A stretch of DNA of 45,740 bases, taken from NCBI GenBank assembly GCA_035399665.1, contig DAOPJM010000013.1, positions 1 through 45,740 of the forward strand, read 5' to 3'. The notes under the pieces are model-generated. The model saw only the letters and a program-made list of their open reading frames with translations, did no database searches and was not told where the DNA came from. Positions 32,767-41,620 of this stretch are shown here, piece by piece. The first letter of the stretch is position 1; each line of letters opens with the position of its first letter. Source of the DNA: DAOPJM01 sp035399665 (GTDB lineage: Bacteria; Bacillota; Clostridia; Christensenellales; CAG-138). The translations under genes were made by a program, and so were the position numbers.

Positions 32767-33830
32767 GCTCTGTGCGAAATCGCCGCAGATCGCGCTATCT
32801 CGGCTTGCCGCTTTGTTTGATTGCCGCGGCGGCTTTGATATTCATTTTCTGGCGTATTGAATCCGAACGTCAGCTGTCAACGGCCGAAGCATCACCTTTA
32901 GCGACATTGGTCAGTTCACCTGAACCTATCGTATCCGCTGAACCCACGGCGTCCGCCGTTGCGACGGACGTGCCTTCCGCAACTCCCGAACCTATCGCAG
33001 CCCCCACCGCTTCGCCTGTGCCGACGGGTCTGTTGGGAGGAAAGTTCGCGGATCTCTTTGCTTCCGATTCTGCCGCAACTTTCAATGACAAGTCCTATAT
33101 CTCGGATTCCGCTGTTCTGCTGTTTGGAGAGTTCTACGATCCGTCAAGCTATTCGAAAAAAGTAACCTACTTTGTCATCGATATCTACATACGGGATATT
33201 GAGCTTTTAAGAACCGGCTGTGCTTATGACGACTTCAATCGCTCCAGAATCGGCTACTTCGATAATATATGCTCTTCCTACTCAGCGCTTGCCGCAATCA
33301 ACGGTGACTACTACGCTTTCAATAATGACGGCATTGTTCTAAGGAACGGAGAGCTGTACCGCAAGAAGCTTGATGGGTTCAACGATGTATGCGTCCTATT
33401 CAGAAACGGCGAAATGGCAATATATGATACCGACAAAATAAACATTAATGAGTTGCTTGCGCTCGACCCTTGGCAGGTTTGGGACTTCGGGCCCTCGTTG
33501 TTGGATGATGACGGCAACGCAAAGAGCAGCTTTAGCAGTGACTATTCCGGCATTCTCAGCAGAAATCCGCGCACAGCAATAGGATATTTTGAACCGGGTC
33601 ACTATTGCTTTGTTGTCGCCGACGGCAGACAAGGCTCCTATTCACAGGGTCTTAGCATGAGCGACCTTGCGCGCTTGATGCAATCTCTCGGCTGCAGTAT
33701 CGCTTACAACCTTGACGGCGGACAAACCAGTCAGATGTACTGGGACGACTCCACCTGCAACAACCCGTACCATGACGGCAGGGCGACGAGCGATATCATC
33801 TATATCGCTGCAAGCGTACCCCAAAGCTGA
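32763..33830 (+). CDS. Phosphodiester glycosidase (NAGPA) domain protein
   Basis: 355 residues. One membrane segment (about 14-30) and a low-complexity Pro/Ala/Thr/Ser linker (~40-92) carry an external domain (~100-352). That domain has AINGDYYAF, NPRTAIGYF, a VVADGRQGSYSQGLSMSDLA segment and NLDGGQTSQM, the signatures of the N-acetylglucosamine-1-phosphodiester alpha-N-acetylglucosaminidase (NAGPA, PF09992) family. Bacterial members act on cell-surface or exopolysaccharide glycans; the substrate here is unknown. The start overlaps the mntP stop, so the two are coupled despite unrelated roles. Confidence 0.85.
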   Translation: MSSVRNRRRSRYLGLPLCLIAAAALIFIFWRIESERQLSTAEASPLATLVSSPEPIVSAEPTASAVATDVPSATPEPIAAPTASPVPTGLLGGKFADLFASDSAATFNDKSYISDSAVLLFGEFYDPSSYSKKVTYFVIDIYIRDIELLRTGCAYDDFNRSRIGYFDNICSSYSALAAINGDYYAFNNDGIVLRNGELYRKKLDGFNDVCVLFRNGEMAIYDTDKININELLALDPWQVWDFGPSLLDDDGNAKSSFSSDYSGILSRNPRTAIGYFEPGHYCFVVADGRQGSYSQGLSMSDLARLMQSLGCSIAYNLDGGQTSQMYWDDSTCNNPYHDGRATSDIIYIAASVPQS

Positions 33831-33853
33831 CGATATTTACACTTTCGTATAGC

Positions 33854-33892
33854 AGCTCTCGTCGATGCTTGACGGGGGCTTCTTTTTCGTTT
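33854..33892 (+). terminator. Terminator of the mntP operon
   Basis: A 12-bp stem (33854-33865 with 33869-33880, three G-U pairs) with loop TGC, followed by TCTTTTTCGTTT. The next promoter begins within its T-run. Confidence 0.75.
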
Positions 33893-33917
33893 ACAATCGT
33901 CTTGTTAGCAGTAAAAT
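33890..33917 (+). promoter_or_regulatory. Promoter of the ABC-F gene
   Basis: TTTACA (33890-33895), 16-bp spacer, TAAAAT (33912-33917). The leader before ATG 33939 is ~15 bases and holds only the binding site, so there is no attenuator of the kind common on antibiotic-inducible ABC-F genes. Confidence 0.65.
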
Positions 33918-33938
33918 TCTACGCTCGTGGAGGGTGCA

Positions 33939-35426
33939 ATGTCGCAGATAGCGGTATCAAAGCTTTCGTTTACATACGATGGGAGCTATGACCCCATCTT
34001 TGAAGACGTCAGCTTTTGCATAGACAGCGATTGGAAGCTTGGCTTTATAGGCAGAAACGGTCGAGGTAAAACCACCTTTCTTCGATTACTGATGGGAGAG
34101 TTGGAGTATTCGGGAAGCATAAACGCGTCCGTAGACTTTGAGTATTTCCCCTACCCCATTTCCGACACACATTGCAGCGCCCTGGAGGCTGCCGAATCCG
34201 TATGCCCGGAGCTTGAATACTGGCGTTTGGTACGCGAGCTTTCGCTTTTGGAGATGAGCGAGGATGTATTGAGCCACAGCTATGAGACGCTGTCTGCCGG
34301 TGAGAAAACCAAGCTGTTGCTTTCGGCATTGTTCATGCGAAGCTGTCGTTTTCTGCTCATTGACGAACCGACCAATCATCTGGATATGCATGGCCGCCGC
34401 GTGGTTGCGAACTACCTAAACTCCAAAAAGGGGTTTATACTTGTTTCACACGACAGGATCTTCCTTGACAGCTGCGTTGACCATATACTTTCGATAAATA
34501 AAACAAATATCGAGATTCAACAGGGCAACTTTTCCTCTTGGGATGTAAACAGAAAGCGTAACGATGCTTTCGAGCTTGCTGAAGATGATAGACTTTCGAA
34601 CGAGATATCTCGCCTTGGACGTTCGGTTCGTCAAACGACATGCTGGGCGGATTCAGCGGAAAAAGCCAAACGCGGAACAGTCTCCGAAGTCAGCGCTGAC
34701 ACGGGGTATGCCGGACATAAAGCCGCCAAAGTCATGAAGCGTGCTAAGGCAATAGAGCAGCGTAAGGTGCGCGCCATAGATGAAAAGTCATTATTGCTTC
34801 ACAACATTGAAAATGCCGAAAGCCTGAAGATACATCCCCTGCCCTATTTTACAAACAGATTGCTTTCGTGTGAACGACTTTCGGTATGCTACGACAGCAA
34901 GCCGATATTCTCTCCAATATCCTTGGACCTTGAAGTCGGCGACAGAGTCGCATTATGCGGCGGAAACGGCTGCGGCAAGTCGAGCCTTATCAAGCTCCTC
35001 TTGGGAGATGGTATCGATTATGCCGGCAGCTTCTCTCTCGGAAGCAGGCTTTTGATTTCATACGCTCCGCAAACGAGTGAACACCTAAGCGGCGGACTCG
35101 CAGACTACGCCAAACAGCGCGGAATTGACGAGACCTTATTCTTTACTACTCTAAGGAAACTGGATTTTTCAAGGATTCAGCTCGAAAATGATATGTCCTC
35201 CTTCAGCGGCGGTCAAAAGAAGAAAGTTCTTATAGCCGCAAGCCTCTCTGAACAGGCTAATCTCTATATTTGGGATGAGCCGCTTAACTATATTGACGTG
35301 TTTTCGAGAATGCAGATAGAGGAACTGATTTTGAAGTACCGCCCGACTATGCTGTTTGCCGAACACGACCGCGCATTTGTGAACGACATAGCAACGAAGA
35401 AGGTGCTTATGACCACTCCTATGTAA
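33939..35426 (+). CDS. Lsa-type ABC-F ribosomal protection protein
   Basis: 495 residues with two ABC domains and no membrane segments. Domain 1: DWKLGFIGRNGRGKTT (P-loop residues 38-46), LSAGEKTKLLL and LLIDEPTNHLD. Domain 2: GGNGCGKSS, FSGGQKKKVLIAASL and LYIWDEPLNYIDVF. The linker contains DAFELAEDDRLSNEI and GHKAAKVMKRAKAIEQR, closely resembling the Lsa(A) family. Lsa proteins dislodge lincosamides, streptogramin A and pleuromutilins from the ribosome. Resistance is inferred from similarity; the linker tip that contacts the drug site differs, and function may be intrinsic. The start is ATG 33939, directly after GGAGGGTG; a GTG at 33927 lies before that site. Confidence 0.88.
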   Translation: MSQIAVSKLSFTYDGSYDPIFEDVSFCIDSDWKLGFIGRNGRGKTTFLRLLMGELEYSGSINASVDFEYFPYPISDTHCSALEAAESVCPELEYWRLVRELSLLEMSEDVLSHSYETLSAGEKTKLLLSALFMRSCRFLLIDEPTNHLDMHGRRVVANYLNSKKGFILVSHDRIFLDSCVDHILSINKTNIEIQQGNFSSWDVNRKRNDAFELAEDDRLSNEISRLGRSVRQTTCWADSAEKAKRGTVSEVSADTGYAGHKAAKVMKRAKAIEQRKVRAIDEKSLLLHNIENAESLKIHPLPYFTNRLLSCERLSVCYDSKPIFSPISLDLEVGDRVALCGGNGCGKSSLIKLLLGDGIDYAGSFSLGSRLLISYAPQTSEHLSGGLADYAKQRGIDETLFFTTLRKLDFSRIQLENDMSSFSGGQKKKVLIAASLSEQANLYIWDEPLNYIDVFSRMQIEELILKYRPTMLFAEHDRAFVNDIATKKVLMTTPM

Positions 35427-35463
35427 GCTTTTTGAAACATCTGTATATATTTATTGTTTCCCC

Positions 35464-35493
35464 TTGCACTTGTGGCTATGTTTGTTGTATAAT
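35464..35493 (+). promoter_or_regulatory. Promoter of the CNNM/CorC gene pair
   Basis: TTGCAC (35464-35469), 18-bp spacer, perfect TATAAT (35488-35493), 33 bases before the start codon. Confidence 0.7.
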
Positions 35494-35526
35494 TTAGCGA
35501 TCTGAAATTTGTGAGGTGGTTTTTTC

Positions 35527-36567
35527 GTGGACGTCAGTCCCAGTAGTCCTGTTCCTATAGGTTACATTGTTCTTTTTATTGTTTTTCTATTTTGCAGCGC
35601 CTATTTTGCGGGCGCGGAGACATCCCTATCATCAGTCAGCAGAATACGCATGATACGCTTTGCCGATGACGGCAGCAAGAGAGCTAAGCGCGTTCTTATG
35701 ATACTTGATAACTACGATTCGGCGATTTCTACCATACTCGTATGCAACAATATCTTCCATATCGGCTCCGCATCCATAGCGACTTTGTTTGCTGCGCGTA
35801 TGTGGGGTTCCGGCGCTGTTGCATGGACGACAGTGGTTACTACCCTAATCGTTTTTTTCATTGCTGAAATGATACCCAAGGCCTTTGCCAAAGCTTGCAA
35901 CGAACGTTTTGCGCTCATAATCTCGGGTTCGCTTTCACTCATAATGAAAATCATGAAGCCAATCGTGTTTGTTTTTACAAGCATGGGCAACGGTGTTAAG
36001 AAGCTCTTTCGCATGGGCGGCGACGTCGAAGACCCAACCGTTACAGAGGAGGAACTGCACGATATAATTAACACCATATCCAAGGAGGGCGCGATAGACG
36101 AGGAAACATCCGAGCTTGTACAAAGCGCGCTTGAGTTTACCGACACGCCCGTTCGAGATGTGTTTACTCCTTGGAAAGATGTGCTGTGCGTCAAAAGTGA
36201 CATGCAGCCCAAGGAGATAGCCGGCTTAATCGACGGATGCAACCATTCGCGCCTGCCCGTCGTTGACGCCTCGGATGAAGTCGTCGGAATGCTGCAAATA
36301 CGAAAATATCTGAAGGCTTACATAGAGCGCCATGGTCATGTTTCATTGTCTCGCATCATGGACAAGGCTCTTTTCGTCATTCAGGGTGCGCCCATAGATG
36401 AGCTGCTGACCAATATGAGCGCGGGCAAGACCCATATCGCAATCGTTCGTGACGACAACGGTAAGAACCTTGGCATAATCACCATTGAGGACATCTTGGA
36501 GGAGCTTGTCGGGGAGATATACGATGAAGATGACGTCGCGCTTGAGGAAGGAGGTGAAAAGGCATGA
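35527..36567 (+). CDS. Hemolysin/CNNM-type membrane protein (DUF21 and CBS pair, short form)
   Basis: 346 residues. A DUF21 membrane domain (about 10-160, four hydrophobic segments; FAGAETSLSSVSRIR) is followed by a CBS pair (~195-330; FTPWKDVLCVK, RLPVVDASDEVVGM, ITIEDILEELVGEIYDE). The C-terminal CorC/HlyC domain present in its neighbour is missing; the protein stops ~15 residues after the second CBS. The family includes magnesium efflux proteins (CorB/CNNM); the hemolysin name is historical. The start is GTG 35527, with GAGGTGG upstream and no ATG before the DUF21 domain. It overlaps the next gene by 4 bases. Confidence 0.88.
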   Translation: MDVSPSSPVPIGYIVLFIVFLFCSAYFAGAETSLSSVSRIRMIRFADDGSKRAKRVLMILDNYDSAISTILVCNNIFHIGSASIATLFAARMWGSGAVAWTTVVTTLIVFFIAEMIPKAFAKACNERFALIISGSLSLIMKIMKPIVFVFTSMGNGVKKLFRMGGDVEDPTVTEEELHDIINTISKEGAIDEETSELVQSALEFTDTPVRDVFTPWKDVLCVKSDMQPKEIAGLIDGCNHSRLPVVDASDEVVGMLQIRKYLKAYIERHGHVSLSRIMDKALFVIQGAPIDELLTNMSAGKTHIAIVRDDNGKNLGIITIEDILEELVGEIYDEDDVALEEGGEKA

Positions 36568-37856
36568 TCTGGAACTATATCTTGATTATAGGCTGTATTG
36601 TTTTCTCCGCTTTTTTCTCAGGCTCGGAGATGGCGTTCACCTCTGCAAACCGCATGAGGCTTTCCCATAAGGCCGAAAAACGTCCCGTAGTGGGACACAT
36701 AGCGCTTGACATCTATGATAACTTTGAGAAGGCGTTGGTATCGATACTTGCGGGCAATAACCTTGTTAACATAGCCGCCTCGAGCGTCGGCACCGTCATT
36801 GCCATAAGTCTTATGGGCGAAGGCGGAGCATGGGTTGCTACCGCGGTCATGACCCTCCTGATATTGACCTTTGGAGAAATCATACCCAAGATAATCGCGA
36901 ATCAACGTCCCGAAGCCTTTTCCTTGGACGTGTCATTGCCTTTGCGCGTGTGGATGACAGTGCTGTGGCCTATCACCTTCATACTGAACAAGCTGCTTAT
37001 TCTCGTATCAAAGATGTGGGGACGTGCGGCAAAGCGCAATTACACCATGACTGAAGACGACTTTGAGACCGTTCTTGAGACTGTTGAAGACGAGGGCGTT
37101 GTCGATGAGGACACCTGCGAACTTCTGCAGTCAGCGCTGGACTTTGACGACGTGTTGGCATATGAGGTCATTACGCCTCGCGTCGATATGGTAGCTCTGG
37201 ATATTGAGGATGAACGCGATGAGCTTATCAAAACGGCCTTATCCTCCCCCTTTACGCGCTTACCCGTGTATGAAGACACTCCCGACAACATCATAGGCGT
37301 ACTGCATCTGAATCATTTGTTCAAGCAAATGGTAAAGGACGAAAACGTAGACTTGCGCTCCGTCTTGATGAAGCCCGTGTTTGTTCATAAGACAACAGCC
37401 TTGCCTGATGTTCTCAGCACCATGCGCAAGGAGAAAAGCCACATGGTAATAGTCACCGATGAGTATGGCGGCACGATGGGCATACTTACCATGGAAGACG
37501 TGCTGGAACAGCTTGTTGGCGATATTTGGGATGAGTCCGATGAGATCGTGGACGAATTCATCGAGATAAGCCCGAATGTATATGAGGTAGACGGTGATAT
37601 GCGCCTTGCCGACTTCATGGCGGAATTTGATAAGGATGACGAGGAGGACGAGGACGACAACGCGACCGTAGGTGGTTGGGCTGTGGAGCAATTGGGCGGC
37701 TATCCGAAACTCCATGAAAGCTTCGTGTTCGAAGATCTGAAGGTTACTATCACGCGAAAGCAGAATCTGCGTGTCATTCGCTTAACCGTGGAACAGGACC
37801 CGAATTGGGTTGAGGAACCTGAAGAGGAGGATGAGGAGGAAAACCTTCCGCTATAA
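36564..37856 (+). CDS. Hemolysin/CNNM-type membrane protein (DUF21, CBS pair, CorC domain)
   Basis: 430 residues, full architecture: DUF21 membrane domain (~1-170; FFSGSEMAFTSANRMR), CBS pair (~195-325; VITPRVDMVALD, FTRLPVYEDTPDNIIGVLH, MGILTMEDVLEQLVGDIWDE) and the CorC/HlyC domain (~335-415; YEVDGDMRLADF, VGGWAVEQLG). A very acidic insert (DKDDEEDEDD) and an acidic tail are present. It probably acts in Mg2+ or other divalent-cation transport, possibly as a heterodimer with the overlapping upstream paralogue, since these proteins dimerise. GGAGGTG precedes the ATG. Confidence 0.9.
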   Translation: MIWNYILIIGCIVFSAFFSGSEMAFTSANRMRLSHKAEKRPVVGHIALDIYDNFEKALVSILAGNNLVNIAASSVGTVIAISLMGEGGAWVATAVMTLLILTFGEIIPKIIANQRPEAFSLDVSLPLRVWMTVLWPITFILNKLLILVSKMWGRAAKRNYTMTEDDFETVLETVEDEGVVDEDTCELLQSALDFDDVLAYEVITPRVDMVALDIEDERDELIKTALSSPFTRLPVYEDTPDNIIGVLHLNHLFKQMVKDENVDLRSVLMKPVFVHKTTALPDVLSTMRKEKSHMVIVTDEYGGTMGILTMEDVLEQLVGDIWDESDEIVDEFIEISPNVYEVDGDMRLADFMAEFDKDDEEDEDDNATVGGWAVEQLGGYPKLHESFVFEDLKVTITRKQNLRVIRLTVEQDPNWVEEPEEEDEEENLPL

Positions 37857-38650
37857 TGAATGATGAACTGTTTTTGGTAAACATAAAGATAAAAGAGAGG
37901 ACGCCGAACGTCTATCCGTTCAGCGTCCCTTCCATTATGAACGCCGGGGAGCTTGACTTCAAAGCTCCCGTCACTGTATTATCAGGCGGTAACGGCTGTG
38001 GCAAGACAACTTTGCTGGAGATGATTGCGGAATCGCTCAGAGCATCCCGAATCAGTGAAGCCGGCGGGCAGAGCGATAAGGCCAAGATATTCACCAAGTA
38101 CCATAAGTACTGGACTGTCGCACGCAGTGGTAAGCGTATGCGCAGCTGTTTTCTGTTCTCGTCCGAGGATTTCACGCGATATATTGAATGGACAGAGCTT
38201 GAGAAGCGCAGAGCCGAGGCGGAGCTAATGCGCATACGCCTTGAAAATGACAACGATCGCTACATGGCGATGCCTTACCTGCACACTCTTGCCGATTTGG
38301 AGGGTATGTATGACACTTCGCTTTCCGCTCAGTCACATGGTCAGGGTTTTCTTGAATTCTTCAAGGGAAGGCTATCATCCTGCGGACTGTATATGCTCGA
38401 TGAACCTGAGGGCGCGTTGACCTTTGAAAACCAGTATCTGCTCTCGGTTATGATAATTGAGGCGGTAAAGGAAGGGTGTCAGTTCCTGATTTCTACCCAC
38501 TCCCCCATTATCACAGCTATACCGAACGCTGATATTCTGTACTTCACAGACGATGGAATTGAGCATCGCCGCTATGAGGATTTGGAGAACATACGCTTTC
38601 TTGAAATGTTCATGAAGAGACGCAAGTCACTTTTCAACTACGACGAGTAG
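37856..38650 (+). CDS. Small AAA ATPase (COG3910-type, ABC/SMC-like)
   Basis: 264 residues. Walker A GGNGCGKTT at 44-52, a signature-like SAQSHGQGFLEFF, Walker B LYMLDEPEGAL and the STHSPII switch region, as in stand-alone ABC-type ATPases grouped as COG3910. No membrane or DNA-binding domain is seen. Its function is unknown. It starts one base into the preceding stop (TAATG), so it is translated with the CNNM/CorC pair, but a functional link is only inferred. A bidirectional terminator follows. Confidence 0.85.
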   Translation: MNDELFLVNIKIKERTPNVYPFSVPSIMNAGELDFKAPVTVLSGGNGCGKTTLLEMIAESLRASRISEAGGQSDKAKIFTKYHKYWTVARSGKRMRSCFLFSSEDFTRYIEWTELEKRRAEAELMRIRLENDNDRYMAMPYLHTLADLEGMYDTSLSAQSHGQGFLEFFKGRLSSCGLYMLDEPEGALTFENQYLLSVMIIEAVKEGCQFLISTHSPIITAIPNADILYFTDDGIEHRRYEDLENIRFLEMFMKRRKSLFNYDE

Positions 38651-38712
38651 AGAGCCGTAACTGAACGGCGAACACAGACTAAAACAATATACGATATTTT
38701 AGTATCAAAAAT

Positions 38713-38742
38713 GGCGAGCCTATATCAAGACTCGCCTTTTAT
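38713..38742. terminator. Bidirectional terminator between the AAA ATPase and yajC
   Basis: GGCGAG (38713-38718) pairs with CTCGCC (38731-38736). It is followed by TTTTA on the plus strand and by ATTTTTG on the minus strand. Confidence 0.8.
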
Positions 38743-38773
38743 GTCAGTAGTTTTAGCGCTTTCGCAAACGTAA

Positions 38774-39130
38774 TTAACGTACGCTTTCGTTCATGTCGTT
38801 CTCGACACCCTGCTCCTCTACCTGAGAGATCGCGCCCCTCGCAAAGACCAACCTTGCTTTATCGGGACCCACCTGAATAATTACGACGTCATCCTTAAGG
38901 GATGTTATAGTGCCATAGATGCCGCCAATCGTGCGAACCCTGTCGCCTACCTTCACAGCCGCGAGCATTTCCTTAACTTTTTTATCCTTTTTACGCTGAG
39001 GGATAATCATGACGAATATAAGGACGACGAACAGCGCTATTAGAGGAAGATAAGAAGTCAGACCGGAAAGGCTGCTGGTCGAATCCGACGCGCAACCTGC
39101 CAAAGCCATAATGTTTGTGAATAAACCCAT
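38774..39130 (-). CDS. yajC: Preprotein translocase subunit YajC
   Basis: 118 residues. One membrane segment (about 26-46) is followed by PQRKKDKKVKEMLAAVKVGDRVRTIGGIYG, given here in outline; GDRVRTIGGIYGTI is the family motif. YajC associates with SecDF and the Sec translocon. It is expressed alone here rather than with secD/secF, which are not in the window. The N-terminal ~25 residues before the membrane segment are longer than in many homologues. It has its own promoter (39163-39191) divergent from the ABC importer. Confidence 0.93.
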   Translation of the reverse strand: MGLFTNIMALAGCASDSTSSLSGLTSYLPLIALFVVLIFVMIIPQRKKDKKVKEMLAAVKVGDRVRTIGGIYGTITSLKDDVVIIQVGPDKARLVFARGAISQVEEQGVENDMNESVR

Positions 39131-39162
39131 CTAAAACCCATTCCTTTCAATTTCTGTTCATT

Positions 39163-39191
39163 ATTGTACGACACATTATCCGCATCGTCAA
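39163..39191 (-). promoter_or_regulatory. yajC promoter
   Basis: Minus strand: TTGACG (39191-39186), 17-bp spacer, TACAAT (39168-39163). Confidence 0.75.
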
Positions 39192-39267
39192 GTAGAAATT
39201 TTGTGACTTTCGTGTGGCGCTTCAAATGAATGCAACAAATAATTTATACGATTATTTGAAACTGGTA

Positions 39268-39296
39268 TTGCAAAGCAGGAAGTTAAGTGCTATAAT
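39268..39296 (+). promoter_or_regulatory. Promoter of the ABC importer operon
   Basis: TTGCAA (39268-39273), 17-bp spacer, perfect TATAAT (39291-39296), ~40 bases before the start codon. Confidence 0.8.
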
Positions 39297-39337
39297 ATTT
39301 ACGCAGTTTTTACTGTAATATGTGGAGGAGATTGAAT

Positions 39338-40390
39338 ATGAAGAGAATTTTTGCCCTGTTACTCGTACTGTTGTTCGCATTCACCGCATTTGCTTGCAGC
39401 ACAGACAAACCCGCGACCGAGGAGCCGGAAACCGGTGATCCTGAAGTCGTTACAGAAAAGGCCCCCGAAGACTACACCGGCAGCTTGGTTGTCTACTCAC
39501 CGCATGACGCCGATCCTCTTGCGGCCGGAATCGCCATGTTCGAAGAAAAGTACCCCAACATCACGGTTGAGGTTATCGCAGCCGGCACCGGTGAACTGTG
39601 CCAGCGCATCGCAGCCGAATCCGCAGCACCTCTGTGCGACGTCCTTTGGGGCGGCGGCGCGGATTCTCTTGCCGCTTACACCGAGTATTTTGACGCCTAT
39701 GTTTGCGCCAATGACGACGTCATTGCCGATGCGTTCAAGGATGCAAACGACATGTGGATTGGCGAATCGCCCTTGCCCATGGTAATTATCTACAACAAGA
39801 CGCTCATCGCCGAGGAAGACGTCCCCACCACCTGGGCAGGTCTGTGCGACGAGAACCTCAAGGGTCACATCGCCTATGCTTCCCCCGCAAAGTCCGGCTC
39901 TGCCTACACTCAGCTTTGCACCATGCTTTTTTCTCAGCCCACCATTGATGAGGGTTGGGAAATGGTTGACAAGTTCATTGCCAACTTGGACGGCAAGGTT
40001 CAGGAAAGCTCCGGCAACTGCCACAAGCTGGTTGCTTCCGGTGAATACTGGATTGGCGTTACCATTGAGAAGTCCGCCGTTCTGTATGCGGACAACCCCG
40101 ATATCGGCTTCCTCTATCCCGAAGGCAACTCCGCTGTTCCCGATGGCGTAGCTCTTATCAAGAATTGCCCCAATCCCGAAAATGCAAAGCTGTTCATTGA
40201 CTTCGTAACGGGTTATGAGTGTCAGCTTGACCAGAACACCAACTGGAAGCGCCGCCCTGTTCGCTCCGACTTGGAGCCTGTCGGCCTGTGCGCTCTCTCC
40301 GAATTGGATCTGTGCGACTACGATTTCGAGTATGCAGCGACCCAAAAGGAATCCATCATCGAAAAGTGGAATGAGCTTCTTGTAGGCTAA
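39338..40390 (+). CDS. ABC transporter substrate-binding lipoprotein (AfuA/FbpA-like)
   Basis: 350 residues. A lipoprotein signal peptide ends at lipobox TAFAC (Cys20), followed by an acidic linker. The mature domain begins SLVVYSPHDADPLAAGI and includes VLWGGGADSL and NKTLIAEEDVPTTWAGLCD, as in the type 2 binding proteins annotated for Fe(III), sugar phosphates or phosphonates. No adjacent Tyr pair typical of ferric-binding FbpA is seen. Ten further Cys are spread through the mature part, unusual for an exported protein. Codons favour C and G endings more than in the neighbouring genes, consistent with high expression. The start is ATG 39338 after GGAGGA; an earlier in-frame start lies upstream of that site. 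Confidence 0.88.
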   Translation: MKRIFALLLVLLFAFTAFACSTDKPATEEPETGDPEVVTEKAPEDYTGSLVVYSPHDADPLAAGIAMFEEKYPNITVEVIAAGTGELCQRIAAESAAPLCDVLWGGGADSLAAYTEYFDAYVCANDDVIADAFKDANDMWIGESPLPMVIIYNKTLIAEEDVPTTWAGLCDENLKGHIAYASPAKSGSAYTQLCTMLFSQPTIDEGWEMVDKFIANLDGKVQESSGNCHKLVASGEYWIGVTIEKSAVLYADNPDIGFLYPEGNSAVPDGVALIKNCPNPENAKLFIDFVTGYECQLDQNTNWKRRPVRSDLEPVGLCALSELDLCDYDFEYAATQKESIIEKWNELLVG

Positions 40391-40404
40391 TTCCGTTGCT
40401 TGCG

Positions 40405-40437
40405 CGGGAGCGCTTCAGGGCGCTCCCGTTTCTTTTA
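40405..40437 (+). terminator. Intra-operon terminator/attenuator after the binding-protein gene
   Basis: A perfect 9-bp GC-rich stem (CGGGAGCGC, 40405-40413, with 40420-40428) followed by TTTCTTTTA. Partial termination would leave the binding protein more abundant than the ATPase and permease. Confidence 0.85.
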
Positions 40438-40522
40438 TAGCGAGTCTTTATAGGAGCGCCTGATAAGCTCGGGTTCTGTTATAAAGCTTCGCCGAGGTTT
40501 CGGTGTTTTGGGGGAGGTATAC

Positions 40523-41620
40523 ATGAATGATACAACAGTGAATACAAAGAGCAATGAGGTCGTTATAACCCACGCGGTCAAACGCTTTGGAGACTTTACG
40601 GCGGTCAACGATATCAGTTTGACAATATGTCCCGGGGAATTCTTTACTCTGTTGGGGCCGTCAGGCTGCGGTAAAACAACCCTGCTTCGCATGATCGCGG
40701 GCTTCAACAGTATTGAGGGCGGCGATTTCTTCTTTGGCGAAAAGCGCATAAACAATGTGCCGGCGCATAAGCGTGATATCGGTATGGTGTTTCAAAACTA
40801 TGCCATATTTCCCCACCTTACGGTTGAGGAAAACGTCGCATACGGCCTAAAGGCTCGCGGCATGAATAAGAGCCTGATAGTACCTAAGGTTGAGGAGGCT
40901 TTAGAGCTTGTTCAGATATCACATCTTGCAAAGCGCAAGCCTAACGAGCTTTCTGGCGGTCAACAGCAACGCGTTGCTTTGGCGAGGGCGTTTGTAATAG
41001 AACCGTCAGTGCTGCTGATGGATGAACCGCTGTCTAATCTTGACGCAAAGCTTAGGGTACAGATGCGCACGGTAATAAAGAAGCTTCAACGCAGGCTTGG
41101 CATTACTACAATCTATGTCACACACGATCAGGAGGAAGCGCTGGCCATCTCGGACCGCATTGCCGTCATGAAGGATGGACAGATTATGCAGCTCGGCACT
41201 CCGTATAAGATTTACACAAAACCCGAGAACCCTTTTGTGGCGGGCTTTATCGGAGTCTCCAATTTCGTTGATTGCTCTGTATGCTCACAAGGCGCCGCAG
41301 GTAAGGTGACTATCACCGGAGAAACACAGCTGAATATGAAGCTGCGTCATGAATTCAATGGTGAAGTAAGGCTTTCCGCAAGACCCGAGCAGTTGTTCTT
41401 TACCAAAGACGGTATGCCCGCGACAGTGAGGTTTTTAACCTTCCTCGGTGATTTTATTGAGTATGAGCTTGAGCTGGACAACGGTCAAACGCTTATCCTG
41501 AACGAGTACACAAAGGACACGCAGGTAATTCACCAAGTCGATGAAAAGGTTCATGTGAGCTTCGACCCTGAGCGTGTGAGCCTCTATGCCGCCGAAACCG
41601 GGGAGGTGCTTTCATGCTGA
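40523..41620 (+). CDS. ABC transporter ATP-binding protein (PotA/FbpC type)
   Basis: 365 residues. Walker A GPSGCGKTT, the IAGF Q-loop region ending MVFQNYAIFPHLTV, signature LSGGQQQRVALARA, Walker B VLLMDEPLSNLD and the H-loop YVTHDQEEA are all intact. A C-terminal TOBE-like regulatory part follows (~250-365). It powers the importer formed with the next gene. ATG 40523 is chosen for the strong GGGGGAGG upstream; a TTG at 40508 precedes that site. It overlaps the permease start by 7 bases. Confidence 0.94.
   Translation: MNDTTVNTKSNEVVITHAVKRFGDFTAVNDISLTICPGEFFTLLGPSGCGKTTLLRMIAGFNSIEGGDFFFGEKRINNVPAHKRDIGMVFQNYAIFPHLTVEENVAYGLKARGMNKSLIVPKVEEALELVQISHLAKRKPNELSGGQQQRVALARAFVIEPSVLLMDEPLSNLDAKLRVQMRTVIKKLQRRLGITTIYVTHDQEEALAISDRIAVMKDGQIMQLGTPYKIYTKPENPFVAGFIGVSNFVDCSVCSQGAAGKVTITGETQLNMKLRHEFNGEVRLSARPEQLFFTKDGMPATVRFLTFLGDFIEYELELDNGQTLILNEYTKDTQVIHQVDEKVHVSFDPERVSLYAAETGEVLSC

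Noticed and set aside
33831..33938. Drug-sensing attenuator or leader peptide for the ABC-F gene
   Set aside because: The only hairpin lies upstream of the promoter, so it terminates the previous operon.
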